Positions 13,253 through 23,824 of a stretch of DNA of 36,728 nt are shown here, piece by piece (position 1 is the stretch's first letter; each line of letters begins with the position of its first letter). The notes beneath the pieces were generated by a model. The model worked only from the letters and a program-made list of their open reading frames with translations. It did not search any database and was not told the DNA's origin. The stretch is from assembly GCA_023264155.1 (NCBI GenBank), contig JALQTD010000004.1:1-36728 (forward strand), read 5' to 3'. The DNA is from Flavobacteriales bacterium. Its GTDB lineage: Bacteria; Bacteroidota; Bacteroidia; Flavobacteriales_D; Sanyastnellaceae. The translations under genes and the position numbers were made by a program.

Positions 13253-13283
13253 GCAAGTTACAACTCTTGTACGTGGCTTCAAA
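13253..13283 (-). promoter_or_regulatory. Predicted Bacteroidota promoter of eno (-33 TTTG, N19, -7 TAACTTGC)
   Basis: Minus strand TTTG-AAGCCACGTACAAGAGTTG(19)-TAACTTGC; the TTTG overlaps the carA stop codon. Confidence 0.6.
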
Positions 13284-14394
13284 CCACCTGCGGCTCGCGC
13301 ATGGCGGCCACGAAATCATCAAACAGGTACCGGCTGTCGTGCGGCCCCGCCGACGCCTCCGGGTGGTATTGCACAGAGAACACGGGCTTTCCTTTGAGCG
13401 CAATGCCCGCCACCGTGTCGTCGTTCAAATGAACGTGTGTCAGTTCCACATCCGGATGCGCCTCGACACTCGCCTGCTCCACAACAAAGCCGTGGTTTTG
13501 CGAAGTGATCTCGCTCTTGCCGGTCCGCAAATTCTTCACCGGGTGGTTCACGCCGCGGTGGCCGTTGAACATCTTGACCGTCTTCAACCCTTGACTCAAG
13601 GCCAAAACTTGGTGCCCCAAGCAAATCCCGAACACCGGCAGCCCCGAATCCACCACGCCCTTCACCGTCGCTACCGCCTCGGGCATCGCCGCAGGATCGC
13701 CCGGACCGTTGGACAACATGAAACCCTCGGGCTCCCAGGCGAGCATTTGGTCCAAAGGTGTATCCAAGGGGAACACCCGCACACGACAACCCCGATCCAC
13801 CAAGCACTGGGCAATGCTGCGCTTCACCCCCAAATCCAGCAACGCGACCTTGTGCCCATCTTCCGGCCCCATCTCGTACGCATCCTTCGTGGAAACACGG
13901 CTGCTCAGCTCAAGCCCTTGCATGCTCGGTGCTGCCGCAAGGCGGTCCTTCAACTCCTCATCGGACAACCCTTCTGAGGAAATGACGGCATTCATCGCGC
14001 CATGTTCCCGAATGTGACGCACCAGGGCGCGTGTGTCCACACCAGCAATGCCGACCACCCCGTCCTCATCGAGGAACCGCTGCAATTCAGTCACCTCCCC
14101 GGCCCGGCTCCCAAACGCACTGAAGTTCTTGGTCACCAATCCCGACAACTGAACACGGTCGGACTCCACCTCCCGTGCGATGGTGCCATAATTGCCGATG
14201 TGGGCGGTGGCCATCACCAGGATTTGGCCGAAATAACTCGGATCCGTGAAAATCTCCTGGTACCCATACATGCCCGTGTTGAACGCTATCTCCCCCAACG
14301 TGGTGCCGTGTGCCCCGATGGAGGTGCCTTCGAATCGCGTGCCGTCCGCGAGCAACAGCACTGCCGGACTCGCCAGAGAAATGTCCTTAGCCAT
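13279..14394 (-). CDS. carA: Carbamoyl-phosphate synthase small subunit
   Basis: ADGTRFEGTSIGA; GIAGVDTRALVRHIREHG; PVFGICLGHQVLAL; FSVQYHPEASAGPHD. Confidence 0.97.
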   Translation of the reverse strand: MAKDISLASPAVLLLADGTRFEGTSIGAHGTTLGEIAFNTGMYGYQEIFTDPSYFGQILVMATAHIGNYGTIAREVESDRVQLSGLVTKNFSAFGSRAGEVTELQRFLDEDGVVGIAGVDTRALVRHIREHGAMNAVISSEGLSDEELKDRLAAAPSMQGLELSSRVSTKDAYEMGPEDGHKVALLDLGVKRSIAQCLVDRGCRVRVFPLDTPLDQMLAWEPEGFMLSNGPGDPAAMPEAVATVKGVVDSGLPVFGICLGHQVLALSQGLKTVKMFNGHRGVNHPVKNLRTGKSEITSQNHGFVVEQASVEAHPDVELTHVHLNDDTVAGIALKGKPVFSVQYHPEASAGPHDSRYLFDDFVAAMREPQVV

Positions 14395-14398
14395 GGGG

Positions 14399-14406
14399 CA
14401 AAGATA
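14399..14406 (-). promoter_or_regulatory. Predicted -7 element of carA (TATCTTTG, 4 nt before ATG)
   Basis: Minus strand TATCTTTG-CCCC-ATG; perfect match to TAnnTTTG. Confidence 0.6.
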
Positions 14407-14457
14407 CTTCGCTCACGTGCGCTCCGTGCAGGTGATTTTCAAAAGGATATCCACGAA

Positions 14458-14482
14458 AAAAGGGGAGCCAGGCTCCCCTTTT
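14458..14482 (-). terminator. Rho-independent terminator of the ribosomal supercluster
   Basis: Near-perfect palindrome AAAAGGGGAGCC-A-GGCTCCCCTTTT 22 nt downstream of the rplQ stop. Confidence 0.85.
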
Positions 14483-14503
14483 CGGTATCGTTCTAATCGG
14501 CGC

Positions 14504-15079
14504 TTAAGCCTTCGGCTCCTCGCCTTGATCTGCTGCGTCGTCCGCCGCAGGTGCTTCGTCTGCCGCAGGAGCCTCTTCAGCTGCTGGCGCTTCTTCCGCT
14601 GCTGGCGCTTCTGCCACGGGCGTTTCCTCAACTGCTGGAGCTGCTGCTTCAGCCGTCTTTGCTGCGCCTCCGCGACGTGAACGGCGTGAACGCTTCTTCT
14701 TTGCTTCCGTGCCGTAGATGTCGTTGAAGTCGACCAGCTCGATCAAACACATTTCAGCGTTGTCACCCAAGCGGTTGCCCGTGCGGATGATGCGGGTGTA
14801 ACCGCCATCACGTGTTGCAACCTTAGGCCCTACCGCACGGAAAAGCTCCGTCACTGCGTATTTGTTGCCCAGTTGAGAGAAAACGACCCGACGGCTGTGC
14901 GTGGTGTCCTCCTTCGAACGGGTAACCAACGGCTCAACGAAAGAGCGCAAGGCCTTCGCCTTGGCTACAGTCGTCGTGATGCGCTTGTGCTCAATGAGGG
15001 AGCATGCCATGTTGGAAAGCATCGCCTTCCGGTGTCCCTTTTGACGGGAGAGGTGATTGAATTTCTTGTTGTGACGCAT
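14504..15079 (-). CDS. rplQ: 50S ribosomal protein L17 with Ala/Glu/Pro-rich C-terminal extension
   Basis: [45 protein letters not shown]. Confidence 0.97.
   Translation of the reverse strand: MRHNKKFNHLSRQKGHRKAMLSNMACSLIEHKRITTTVAKAKALRSFVEPLVTRSKEDTTHSRRVVFSQLGNKYAVTELFRAVGPKVATRDGGYTRIIRTGNRLGDNAEMCLIELVDFNDIYGTEAKKKRSRRSRRGGAAKTAEAAAPAVEETPVAEAPAAEEAPAAEEAPAADEAPAADDAADQGEEPKA
14544..14615 (-). repeat. Four imperfect 18-bp tandem repeats coding the EAPAAE/D tail of L17
   Basis: gccgcaggtgcttcgtct / gccgcaggagcctcttca / gctgctggcgcttcttcc / gctgctggcgcttctgcc. Confidence 0.8.
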
Positions 15080-15083
15080 GGCT

Positions 15084-16076
15084 TCACTCTTTGTCCAGTT
15101 TGTATTTGCCCACGTCCATGCCGAACGTCAAGCTTTTGCTCTCGACCAAATCCTCGAGCTCCGTCAACGACTTCTTACCGAAGTTCCGGAATTTGAGCAG
15201 GTCATTTTTGTTGTAGGAGACCAAATCTCCCAATGATTCGATGTCGGCTGCCTTCAAGCAATTCAATGCACGCACACTCAAGTCCATGTCGCTCAACTTG
15301 GTCTTGAGCAATTGGCGCATGTGCAAGCTGCTTTCATCGAACTCTTCCGCTTCAACGCGCTCCTCGAGCTCCAAAGAAATCCGCTCATCACTGAACAACA
15401 TGAAGTGTTGGATGAGGATTTTCGCAGACTCCTGCAACGCGTCCTTGGGGCTGATGCTGCCATCGCAGTCGATTTCGAGAATGAGCTTCTCGTAGTCGGT
15501 GCGTTGCTCCACACGGTAGTTCTCGACCGCGTACTTCACGTTCCGAATGGGCGTGAAGATGCTGTCAATCGCGATGGTGCCAAGCGGCGCCTCAGCCATC
15601 TTATTCTCTTCGGCTTGAACGTAGCCACGTCCTTTGCCGATGGTCAATTCCAAGGTCAATGAAACCGAAGGGTCCATCGTGCAGACGACCAAATCAGGAT
15701 TCATCACTTGGAATGCACTCGTAAACTTGCCGATGTCCCCAGCGGTCATCGTGTCTTGACCTGAAACCGTTACCACGACCGTCTCTGCGTCCGTGGTTTC
15801 GATTTGGCGCTTAAAACGCACCTGCTTCAAGTTCAAGATGATGTCCGTCACATCGTTCGAAACCCCCTTGATGGTGCTGAATTCGTGCTCAACTCCATCA
15901 ATGCGGACATTCGTGATGGCGAAACCCTCCAAGCTAGAGAGCAAGATGCGGCGCAGCGCATTCCCCACCGTGATGCCAAAACCAGGCTCCAACGGACGGA
16001 ATTCGAAACGGCCGTTGAACTCCGAAGAGTCCAACATCACCACCTTATCGGGTTTTTGGAAATCAAGAATTGCCAT
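15084..16076 (-). CDS. rpoA: DNA-directed RNA polymerase subunit alpha
   Basis: [47 protein letters not shown]; alpha-CTD present. Confidence 0.98.
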   Translation of the reverse strand: MAILDFQKPDKVVMLDSSEFNGRFEFRPLEPGFGITVGNALRRILLSSLEGFAITNVRIDGVEHEFSTIKGVSNDVTDIILNLKQVRFKRQIETTDAETVVVTVSGQDTMTAGDIGKFTSAFQVMNPDLVVCTMDPSVSLTLELTIGKGRGYVQAEENKMAEAPLGTIAIDSIFTPIRNVKYAVENYRVEQRTDYEKLILEIDCDGSISPKDALQESAKILIQHFMLFSDERISLELEERVEAEEFDESSLHMRQLLKTKLSDMDLSVRALNCLKAADIESLGDLVSYNKNDLLKFRNFGKKSLTELEDLVESKSLTFGMDVGKYKLDKE

Positions 16077-16096
16077 GTGGATGTGGGTTTCAGGGA

Positions 16097-16702
16097 TTAC
16101 TTAGAGTACAATTCGACAATCAGCTGCTCCTTGATGGACTCAGGAATTTGATCCCGAGAAGGAACGCTGATGAAGCTTCCCGTCATCTCCTTGTTGTCCC
16201 AAGACAACCAGTCGTGACGTTGGGTGGAAGCGGCGAGCGAATTGGTGATCGCCATCAACGACTTGCTCTTCTCCCGAACGCCCACCACGTCTCCAGGACG
16301 CAAGCGGTAGCTGGGGATGTTCACCACGTGTCCGTTCACCGTGATGTGGCGGTGAGACACCAACTGACGGGCTCCCCGACGGGTCGGAGCAACCCCCAAG
16401 CGGTAAACAACATTGTCCAAACGGCTTTCACAGAATTGGAGCAAAATCTCACCGGTGATGCCAGGACGCGCGTTTGCCGCCTTAAACATGTTCGAGAATT
16501 GCTTCTCCAAGATGCCGTAGGTGTACTTCGCCTTTTGCTTTTCGGCAAGCTGGATGGAGTACTCTGAATCCTTCTTGCGACGACGGTTGTTGCCGTGTTG
16601 CCCCGGGCCGTAGGGACGGCGCTCAAGCGCCTTGTCTGGGCCAAAAATGGGGTCTTTGAAACGACGGCTGATCTTCGATTTGGGTCCGCGATAACGTGCC
16701 AT
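16097..16702 (-). CDS. rpsD: 30S ribosomal protein S4
   Basis: [15 protein letters not shown]...[31 protein letters not shown]. Confidence 0.98.
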   Translation of the reverse strand: MARYRGPKSKISRRFKDPIFGPDKALERRPYGPGQHGNNRRRKKDSEYSIQLAEKQKAKYTYGILEKQFSNMFKAANARPGITGEILLQFCESRLDNVVYRLGVAPTRRGARQLVSHRHITVNGHVVNIPSYRLRPGDVVGVREKSKSLMAITNSLAASTQRHDWLSWDNKEMTGSFISVPSRDQIPESIKEQLIVELYSK

Positions 16703-16738
16703 ATCAGTTCTTCAATGCTTTAGTTCGACGATGAGGAA

Positions 16739-17122
16739 TTAGACGCGACGGCGCTTAGGCGGACGGCATCCGTTGTGTGGGAGGCCAGTGGCATCCACGA
16801 TTTCAATGATTTCGATGCCCATGTTGTGGAGTGCACGCATTGCGCTCTCACGGCCAGCACCCGGCCCTTTTACAAATGCGCGGATTTTGCGCAGGCCCAA
16901 TTCATGAGCTTCCTTACCGCAATCCTCAGCCGCAACTTGCGCTGCGTAAGGCGTGTTCTTCTTCGAACCCCGGAAACCCATCTTGCCGGCGCTCGACCAA
17001 GAAATGACTTGGCCTTGGTTGTTCGTAAGGGAAATGATGATGTTGTTGAAGGAAGAGTGGATGTGGGCTTGTCCCAAGGACTCCACAACGACTTTCTTCT
17101 TCTTTTTGACGTTCTTCGCCAT
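16739..17122 (-). CDS. rpsK: 30S ribosomal protein S11
   Basis: [44 protein letters not shown]. Confidence 0.98.
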   Translation of the reverse strand: MAKNVKKKKKVVVESLGQAHIHSSFNNIIISLTNNQGQVISWSSAGKMGFRGSKKNTPYAAQVAAEDCGKEAHELGLRKIRAFVKGPGAGRESAMRALHNMGIEIIEIVDATGLPHNGCRPPKRRRV

Positions 17123-17181
17123 CGTCGTAATGTTTAGAGGTGATCAGCCTTTAGGCTCGTTATCTAACCGAAGTACTCGGA

Positions 17182-17550
17182 TTATTTCTTCTTGTTCGCG
17201 ACAGTCTTGCGACGACCTTTCCGCGTGCGGGAATTGTTCTTCGTACGCTGTCCACGCAACGGGAGGCCGTTACGGTGACGGATGCCACGGTGGCAACCGA
17301 TGTCCATCAACCGCTTGATGTGCGATTGAACTTCAGAACGCAATTCACCTTCGACCTTGAAGCCGGTGGCGATGGCGTTACGGACGGCGCTGATTTCATC
17401 ATCCGTCCAATCCTGGACTTTCTTGTCCTCGGAAACACCGACCTCCGCAAGAACCTGAGCAGCGCGGCTGCGTCCGATTCCGAAGATGTAGGTCAGTGCG
17501 ATGACCCCGCGCTTGTTGCTGGGGATATCAATACCTGCAATACGTGCCAT
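17182..17550 (-). CDS. rpsM: 30S ribosomal protein S13
   Basis: [30 protein letters not shown]...[13 protein letters not shown]. Confidence 0.98.
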   Translation of the reverse strand: MARIAGIDIPSNKRGVIALTYIFGIGRSRAAQVLAEVGVSEDKKVQDWTDDEISAVRNAIATGFKVEGELRSEVQSHIKRLMDIGCHRGIRHRNGLPLRGQRTKNNSRTRKGRRKTVANKKK

Positions 17551-17578
17551 GGTAGATGGGTTTACACGACGTCAAGGC

Positions 17579-17695
17579 TCAGCCCTGACGTTGCTTCATT
17601 TTAGGGTTCTTCTTGTTGATGACGTAGAGACGTCCTTTGCGGCGAACGATTTTGCAATCGTCAGTCCGCTTCTTGAGTGATGCACGAACTTTCAT
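17579..17695 (-). CDS. rpmJ: 50S ribosomal protein L36
   Basis: Manual translation [38 protein letters not shown] (38 aa); missing from the ORF track because it is short. Confidence 0.96.
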   Translation of the reverse strand: MKVRASLKKRTDDCKIVRRKGRLYVINKKNPKMKQRQG

Positions 17696-17702
17696 GGTGC
17701 TG

Positions 17703-17924
17703 TTATTTCTTGTATCGGAAACTGATCCGTCCTTTGGTCAAATCGTAAGGCGACATCTCCACCTTCACACGGTCACCAGGCAAAATCTTGATGTAGTACA
17801 TCCGCATTTTCCCAGAGATGTGGGCCGTAATGATGTGGCCATTCTCGAGTTCCACGCGGAACATGGCGTTGGACAACGCTTCGAGGATGGTCCCGTCTTG
17901 GGTGATTGACGCTTGTTTCGCCAT
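17703..17924 (-). CDS. infA: Translation initiation factor IF-1
   Basis: [57 protein letters not shown]. Confidence 0.97.
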   Translation of the reverse strand: MAKQASITQDGTILEALSNAMFRVELENGHIITAHISGKMRMYYIKILPGDRVKVEMSPYDLTKGRISFRYKK

Positions 17925-17930
17925 TTGGGC

Positions 17931-18734
17931 TTAACTCTTGACTGATCGTTTATTTAACACTTCTTCAATTGCTTCAAAACTTGAAAGCACTTCTGCTTTG
18001 CCGGAACGCACGACGATGTCATGCTCAAAATGCGCGGAAACCTTCCGGTCGGCCGTAACAATGGTCCAACCATCTGATTCCTGCTGCACTTCGCGACGCC
18101 CGAGGTTGATCATCGGCTCGATCGCCAAGACCATGCCTTCCATCAACCGAGGCCCGTTTCCGCGGCGGCCAAAATTAGGAACTTCTGGGGCTTCATGGAG
18201 GTCTTTTCCCAAACCATGTCCAACAAGTTCCCGAACCACCCCGTATCCGTGGCGCTCCGCGTGGGTTTGACACGCCCAACCGATGTCGCCGATGCGTTTG
18301 CCAACGACGGCCTGCTCGATGGCTAAATCGAGGCATTCCTTCGTCACATCGAGGAGTCGCTGCACCTCTGGTGAGATGTCGCCAACCGCGAACGTGTAAG
18401 CACTGTCGCCGTAGAAGCCGTTCTTGAGCACACCGCAATCCACCGACACCACATCACCTTCTTCAAGGGGGCGGTTGTTGGGGATGCCATGCACCACCGC
18501 TTCATTCACCGAGGTGCACAAAGAATTGGGAAATCCACCGTATCCTTTGAAACCCGGCTCAGCACCGTGGTCGCGAATGAAAGCTTCTGCAACGGCATCC
18601 AATTCCAGCGTGGTGACTCCGGGCTGGATGTGCTCCGCGACAGCAGCTAACGTTTTTCCGACAAGCAAAGAACTTTCGCGAATGAGTTCGACCTCTTCGG
18701 CCGTTTTGATTCGAACGCGTCGACCGAAACCCAT
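17931..18734 (-). CDS. map: Methionine aminopeptidase type I
   Basis: GYGGFPNSLCTSVNEAVVHGIPNNRPLEEGDVVSVDCG; GHGLGKDLHEAPEVPNF; MVLAIEPMIN. Confidence 0.97.
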   Translation of the reverse strand: MGFGRRVRIKTAEEVELIRESSLLVGKTLAAVAEHIQPGVTTLELDAVAEAFIRDHGAEPGFKGYGGFPNSLCTSVNEAVVHGIPNNRPLEEGDVVSVDCGVLKNGFYGDSAYTFAVGDISPEVQRLLDVTKECLDLAIEQAVVGKRIGDIGWACQTHAERHGYGVVRELVGHGLGKDLHEAPEVPNFGRRGNGPRLMEGMVLAIEPMINLGRREVQQESDGWTIVTADRKVSAHFEHDIVVRSGKAEVLSSFEAIEEVLNKRSVKS

Positions 18735-18740
18735 TCCCTC

Positions 18741-20099
18741 TTAGAATCCGCCGACCCCTCCTACCGGAGAATTGGTACGGCCACGCAACTTACCTGACTT
18801 CAAGAAGCCTTGGTACTTGCGCTCCAACAAATGCACTTCAATCTGCTGCAAGGTGTCGAGGATGACCCCCACCATGATCAGCAGTGACGTTCCGCCGAAG
18901 TAGATGGCGAAACCTTGGGCCTTTGTCAACCCCAACCCGAATACAATTGCGGGGAGGATGGCCAACAAGCCGAGGAACACGGCACCTGGCAACGTAATGT
19001 TGCTGAGCACTGTCTCCAAGTACTGCTTGGTCGGGTGACCGGGCTTGATGCCAGGGATGAATGCGTTTTGGCGCTTCAAATCATCCGCCATCTGACCCGG
19101 GTTCACCGTGATCGCCGTGTAGAAGTACGTGAAGACCACAATCATCAAGAAGAACAAGATGTTGTACGCCACACCGTTGAAATCCGACAAGCTCGACATC
19201 ACCGCGTTGCCTTCGAAGAATTCGCTTTGGCTCAGGTAGAGCGGGACGAACATGATGGCTTGAGCGAAGATGATGGGCATGACTCCGGAGGCATTCACCT
19301 TCATCGGGATGAACTCGCGCGCGCCCTCGCCCTGCGGCAAGTGGCTGCCGGTGTTGGCTTGCGCCTTCGCCATTTGGACGGGAACCTTCCGCAGGCCCTG
19401 GACGAGCGCCACAGAAGCTCCGATGACCACCAACAGGATCGCCAACTCGACCAGGAAGAAGTACAACGACGTGTCCGGGTGGTTCAACTCTTGGATGATG
19501 GACTGTGGGAAGGTGGCGATGATACCGATCATGATGAGCAACGAAATACCATTGCCGATGCCACGCTCGGTGATGCGCTCACCCAACCACATGATGACCA
19601 AGGTTGAGGCCACGAGGATCAATACCGCACTGAACCACCAGAATGGGCTGGGATCGACCACCGCTCCGCGGACAGAAACTACGCTTGAAGCGAGGTAACC
19701 GGGCGCTTGCACCAAGGTGATGGCGATGGTCAAGAAACGCGTCCATTGGTTCAGCTTGTTCCGGCCGCTTTCACCGTCGGTCTGCATCTTTTGGACTGCA
19801 GGAACGGCAATGCCCAACAACTGGATGATGATCGATGCCGAGATGTACGGCATGATCCCCAACGCAAAGATGGAGGCGCGGCTGAATGCCCCACCGGTGA
19901 ACAAGGACAACAGCGCACCGAGGCCTTCTTCGCCTCCGGCTGCATTCAAGCTCTCTGCAAGGACATCACTGTTTACACCAGGCAACACAATGAACGAGCC
20001 CAAGCGGTAAATCAGGATCAACCCGAGGGTGACGCCAATCTTCTTGCGAAGCTGTTCGTGGTGCCAGATGTTCTGGAATTTCTCGAAAAAGTTTTTCAT
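18741..20099 (-). CDS. secY: Preprotein translocase subunit SecY
   Basis: 10-TM protein; FALGIMPYISASIIIQLL; GERITERGIGNGISLLIM; NAFIPGIKPGHPT. Confidence 0.98.
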   Translation of the reverse strand: MKNFFEKFQNIWHHEQLRKKIGVTLGLILIYRLGSFIVLPGVNSDVLAESLNAAGGEEGLGALLSLFTGGAFSRASIFALGIMPYISASIIIQLLGIAVPAVQKMQTDGESGRNKLNQWTRFLTIAITLVQAPGYLASSVVSVRGAVVDPSPFWWFSAVLILVASTLVIMWLGERITERGIGNGISLLIMIGIIATFPQSIIQELNHPDTSLYFFLVELAILLVVIGASVALVQGLRKVPVQMAKAQANTGSHLPQGEGAREFIPMKVNASGVMPIIFAQAIMFVPLYLSQSEFFEGNAVMSSLSDFNGVAYNILFFLMIVVFTYFYTAITVNPGQMADDLKRQNAFIPGIKPGHPTKQYLETVLSNITLPGAVFLGLLAILPAIVFGLGLTKAQGFAIYFGGTSLLIMVGVILDTLQQIEVHLLERKYQGFLKSGKLRGRTNSPVGGVGGF

Positions 20100-20109
20100 G
20101 GCGCGGAAT

Positions 20110-20556
20110 TTACAGCGCTACTGCCTGACCTCCTGCACTTTCAATCGCTGATTGTGCAGTGGCAGAAAATTTGTGCGCTTCAATTTTGACGCCTGAAGTC
20201 AATTCTCCCCGTCCGAGGATCTTGACCAAATCACGCTTGCCCGCCAATCCGTTGTCCTGGATGGTTTGCAACGTCACTTCAGTGAGCGACTTGCGCGTGA
20301 TCAATTCTTGCAAGGTGTCCAAGTTGATGCCCTTGTACTCAACCCGATTCGGGTTGCGGAAACCAAACTTAGGAACACGGCGCTGCAAAGGCATTTGTCC
20401 ACCTTCGAAGCCGATTTTGCTCTTGTACCCGGAACGTGACTTGGCGCCCTTGTGGCCGCGCGTAGAAGTGCCTCCGTGTCCGGATCCTTCACCGCGTCCA
20501 ACTCGCTTGCGCTGCTTCCGAGAACCCTGAGCGTACTTGAGGTTACTGAGATTCAT
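20110..20556 (-). CDS. rplO: 50S ribosomal protein L15
   Basis: RKRVGRGEGSGHGGTSTRGHKGAKSRSGYKSKIGFEGGQMPLQRRVPKFGF. Confidence 0.97.
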   Translation of the reverse strand: MNLSNLKYAQGSRKQRKRVGRGEGSGHGGTSTRGHKGAKSRSGYKSKIGFEGGQMPLQRRVPKFGFRNPNRVEYKGINLDTLQELITRKSLTEVTLQTIQDNGLAGKRDLVKILGRGELTSGVKIEAHKFSATAQSAIESAGGQAVAL

Positions 20557-20574
20557 GGTCTGTGCTGGTTACGA

Positions 20575-20754
20575 TTATTTTTCTTCAACCTTCACCAAGT
20601 GGCTCACTTTGCGCACCATACCCAAAATTTGGGGAGTGGCTTCGTGTTCCACCGGGTTGTGGAGTTTCTTGATGCCGAGTGCCGCGATGGTCGCCTTCTG
20701 GCGAGCAGGACGGTTGATGGCACTGCGGACTTGGGTGATGACGATTGTTGCCAT
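20575..20754 (-). CDS. rpmD: 50S ribosomal protein L30
   Basis: Manual translation [59 protein letters not shown]; absent from the ORF track. Confidence 0.95.
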   Translation of the reverse strand: MATIVITQVRSAINRPARQKATIAALGIKKLHNPVEHEATPQILGMVRKVSHLVKVEEK

Positions 20755-20765
20755 GATTGCCTAGC

Positions 20766-21314
20766 TTATCCGTTAAACACTTTCGAGACGGAAATGCCGC
20801 GCAAGTGGGCCACTTCCTCCGCACTGCGCAATGCCTTCAAGGCATTGAACGTAGCCTTCACCACATTGTGTGGGTTGGAGGAGCCCAAGCTCTTGGCCAA
20901 TACATCGGTGATGCCCGCGCTCTCGAGGACAGCACGCATGGCACCGCCCGCAATCACTCCCGTACCGGGGGAAGCAGGGCGAATCATGACGTGTGCACCC
21001 GCATAACGCATCTCCTGTTCGTGCGGAATGGTTCCTTTTACGAGCGGCACAGCAATCATGTTCTTCTTTGCATCGTCGATGCCTTTTTGGATCGAAGTCG
21101 CGACTTCGCGGCTCTTGCCCAATCCATGTCCGACTTTGCCTTTCTCATCGCCCACCACCATGATGGCGCTGAAGCTGAACGTACGGCCCCCCTTCGTGGT
21201 CTTAGCCACCCGGTTGATGCCGACCAAGCGTTCCTTCAAATCGGGATCGCCCGTGCGCGACTGCTGCTGCTGATCGCCGCGTCCTTTGCGTTGTTGACGT
21301 TGTTCCATCTTCAC
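20766..21314 (-). CDS. rpsE: 30S ribosomal protein S5
   Basis: [47 protein letters not shown]. Confidence 0.97.
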   Translation of the reverse strand: MKMEQRQQRKGRGDQQQQSRTGDPDLKERLVGINRVAKTTKGGRTFSFSAIMVVGDEKGKVGHGLGKSREVATSIQKGIDDAKKNMIAVPLVKGTIPHEQEMRYAGAHVMIRPASPGTGVIAGGAMRAVLESAGITDVLAKSLGSSNPHNVVKATFNALKALRSAEEVAHLRGISVSKVFNG

Positions 21315-21668
21315 TTAGAATTTCAATCCGCCCTCCCGAGCAGCTTCTGCCAATTTCTTTACACGGCCGTGGTAGACGTAACCGTTCCGGTCGAATACAA
21401 CCGACTCGATGCCTGCTCCCTTTGCCTTTTCTGCAATGGCCTTTCCGACCACTGCTGCTTGGTCAACCTTAGCAATTCCCTTTGCGCTGTCGTCCCCGAG
21501 CGAACCAGCGGCTGCCAACGTGCGGCCAGTGGAATCGTCGATGATTTGAGCGTAAATCTGCTTGTTGCTCCGGAATACCGACAAACGAGGACGTTCGCTC
21601 GTGCCGAGAATCTTGCCGCGGACGCGGCGCTTGATGCGCTGACGCGCAAATGTTTTCTTCGTGCCCAT
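21315..21668 (-). CDS. rplR: 50S ribosomal protein L18
   Basis: [31 protein letters not shown]...[28 protein letters not shown]. Confidence 0.97.
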   Translation of the reverse strand: MGTKKTFARQRIKRRVRGKILGTSERPRLSVFRSNKQIYAQIIDDSTGRTLAAAGSLGDDSAKGIAKVDQAAVVGKAIAEKAKGAGIESVVFDRNGYVYHGRVKKLAEAAREGGLKF

Positions 21669-21677
21669 CTGATTCGA

Positions 21678-22229
21678 TTATTTCGAAGCGGTCTTACCAG
21701 CTTTGCGACGGATTTGCTCATTCTTGTAACGGACACCTTTTCCTTTGTAGGGCTCAGGCTTCCGCAACGAACGGATTTTTGAAGCGACCGCTCCGATCAA
21801 TTGCTTGTCGTGTGAGTGCAATTTTACGTAGGGGTTCGCTCCCTTCTTGGTCTCAGCTTCCACCTTGATTTCATTCGGCAAAAGCATCACAATCGGGTGG
21901 CTGTATCCCAAAGCCAAGGTCAATTCCTGACCCGCAGCAGAGGAACGGAAACCCACACCGACCAATTCCAATTCAATGGTGTATCCCTCGGTAACACCCA
22001 CAATCATGTTGTTCACCAATGAACGGTACAAACCGTGCTTGGAGCGGTGTTCCTTGTTATCGGATGGACGCGTAAACGTCATTACATTGTCTTCGAGCTG
22101 AACATCGATCACCGGATCGATTTCTTGCTGAAGCTCTCCTTTAGGGCCCTTAACAGTGACCAACTGATCCGCAACCGTCACCGTGACGCCGCTGGGGATG
22201 TTGATCGGGGCTTTTCCAATTCGAGACAT
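21678..22229 (-). CDS. rplF: 50S ribosomal protein L6
   Basis: MSRIGKAPINIPSGVTVTV...PEPYKGKGVRYKNEQIRRKAGKTASK; start moved in from 22280. Confidence 0.96.
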   Translation of the reverse strand: MSRIGKAPINIPSGVTVTVADQLVTVKGPKGELQQEIDPVIDVQLEDNVMTFTRPSDNKEHRSKHGLYRSLVNNMIVGVTEGYTIELELVGVGFRSSAAGQELTLALGYSHPIVMLLPNEIKVEAETKKGANPYVKLHSHDKQLIGAVASKIRSLRKPEPYKGKGVRYKNEQIRRKAGKTASK

Positions 22230-22251
22230 GACTTCGTATCGTTCTGGTTGA

Positions 22252-22650
22252 TCAATAAACGGTGCAAACGAGTTCGCCACCGATGTTCATTTGGCGGGCT
22301 TCCTTGTCCGTCATCAACCCCTTAGAGGTTGAAACGATGCAAACGCCCAAGCCGTTCAAGACGCGTGGCAATTCACCTGCACCCGCGTACTTGCGGAGAC
22401 CAGGTGTGCTCACCCGTTGGATTTTCGTGATCGCAGGGCGCTTCGACTTGGCGTCGTAGCGCAGCGCGATTTTAATCGTTCCTTGGTGTCCCTCATCCAC
22501 GAACTTGTAGTTCAGGATGTAACCTTTGTCGAACAAGATTTTCGTCATCTCCTTCTTCATGTTCGAAGCAGGAATTTCAACCACCTTGTGACCCGCTGAT
22601 TGCGCATTCCGAATGCGCGTCAGGTAATCTGCGATAGGATCTGTAAACAT
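22252..22650 (-). CDS. rpsH: 30S ribosomal protein S8
   Basis: FTDPIADYLTRIRNAQSAGHKVVEIPAS...STSKGLMTDKEARQMNIGGELVCTVY. Confidence 0.97.
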   Translation of the reverse strand: MFTDPIADYLTRIRNAQSAGHKVVEIPASNMKKEMTKILFDKGYILNYKFVDEGHQGTIKIALRYDAKSKRPAITKIQRVSTPGLRKYAGAGELPRVLNGLGVCIVSTSKGLMTDKEARQMNIGGELVCTVY

Positions 22651-22668
22651 CTCTATTCGTTCTTTAGG

Positions 22669-22938
22669 TTACCAGCTGGCCTTCTTGACGCCAGGAATCT
22701 TCCCAGCGAGGGCCATTTTGCGGAAAAGCACGCGGGAGATGCCAAATTGGCGCATGTATCCGCGAGGACGGCCGGTGATTTGGCAACGGTTGTGCATACG
22801 AACAGCCGCGCTGTTTGGCGGCAATTTTTGCAGAGCATCCCAATCCCCTGCAGCTTTGAGGGCCGCACGCTTCTCAGCGTATCGAGCGACCAATCGAGCG
22901 CGCTTGCGCTCACGGGCTTTCATTGATTCTTTAGCCAT
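22669..22938 (-). CDS. rpsN: 30S ribosomal protein S14
   Basis: 89 aa; [51 protein letters not shown]. Confidence 0.97.
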   Translation of the reverse strand: MAKESMKARERKRARLVARYAEKRAALKAAGDWDALQKLPPNSAAVRMHNRCQITGRPRGYMRQFGISRVLFRKMALAGKIPGVKKASW

Positions 22939-22941
22939 AAC

Positions 22942-23496
22942 TCAGTTCTTTTTGAAGGGGAATCCGAAACCTTCCAAGAGGGCCTTCGCCTCTTCGTCGG
23001 TGCGAGCGGATGTCACAATCGTGATGTCCATTCCATTGAAGTACTTCACTTCATCGAGGTTGATCTCGGGGAAGATGATTTGTTCCTTCACGCCGAAGGT
23101 GAAGTTGCCGCGTCCGTCAAAACCTTTCGGGCGGATGCCTTGGAAGTCACGGGTACGTGGCAGGGAAATCGCAATCAGGCGGTCGAGGAACTCGTACATG
23201 CGCTCGCGGCGCAACGTAACACGAGCTCCGATGGCCATGCCCTTCCGCAATTTGAAGTTCGATACGTCCTTCGTAGAAATCGTCTGAACGGCTTTTTGAC
23301 CCGTGATGCGGGTCATCTCATCAATTGCTGCCTCAATGATTTTCTTGTCAGCAATGGCCTTACCGAGGCCCTGGTTGAGGCAAATCTTCGTGATGCGAGG
23401 AACCTGCATCACCGTCTTGTACTCGAAACGCTCTTTGAGCGCGGGTACCAGTTGCTCTTGGTATTGAGCTTGGAGGCGTGGTTGGTAACTCATCAC
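22942..23496 (-). CDS. rplE: 50S ribosomal protein L5
   Basis: [23 protein letters not shown]...[25 protein letters not shown]. Confidence 0.97.
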   Translation of the reverse strand: MMSYQPRLQAQYQEQLVPALKERFEYKTVMQVPRITKICLNQGLGKAIADKKIIEAAIDEMTRITGQKAVQTISTKDVSNFKLRKGMAIGARVTLRRERMYEFLDRLIAISLPRTRDFQGIRPKGFDGRGNFTFGVKEQIIFPEINLDEVKYFNGMDITIVTSARTDEEAKALLEGFGFPFKKN

Positions 23497-23813
23497 TTGA
23501 TCTCCTCGTTGGTTTTCTTAGAATAACGAACCAGCTTGCCTTCGTCATTGCGACGACGGCCAACCCGCGTGGCGTTGCCTTGGTTGTCGATGACCATCAC
23601 ATTGGAAATGTGGATGCCCGCCTCCTTTTCAACAATGCCACCTTGTGGGTTCGCGGCACCCGGCTTCTGGTGACGCTTGACGATGTTCACGCCTTCGACG
23701 AAGACCCGGTCGGTCTTGCGGTCCACGCTCAACACCGTCCCTTGCTTGCCCTTGCTTCCGCCCGACAACACCTTCACGGTGTCGCCCTTCTTTACTTTGA
23801 ATCGCTTAAACAT
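23493..23813 (-). CDS. rplX: 50S ribosomal protein L24
   Basis: [44 protein letters not shown]. Confidence 0.97.
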   Translation of the reverse strand: MFKRFKVKKGDTVKVLSGGSKGKQGTVLSVDRKTDRVFVEGVNIVKRHQKPGAANPQGGIVEKEAGIHISNVMVIDNQGNATRVGRRRNDEGKLVRYSKKTNEEIK

Positions 23814-23824
23814 AGCTGTTTGGA

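Noticed and set aside
17123-17181. Two small hairpins in the rpsM-rpsK gap (CCGA/TCGG and AGCC/GGCT), considered as an S4-type autoregulatory element
   Set aside because: 4-bp stems are expected by chance; location does not match the known rpsM-leader S4 site.
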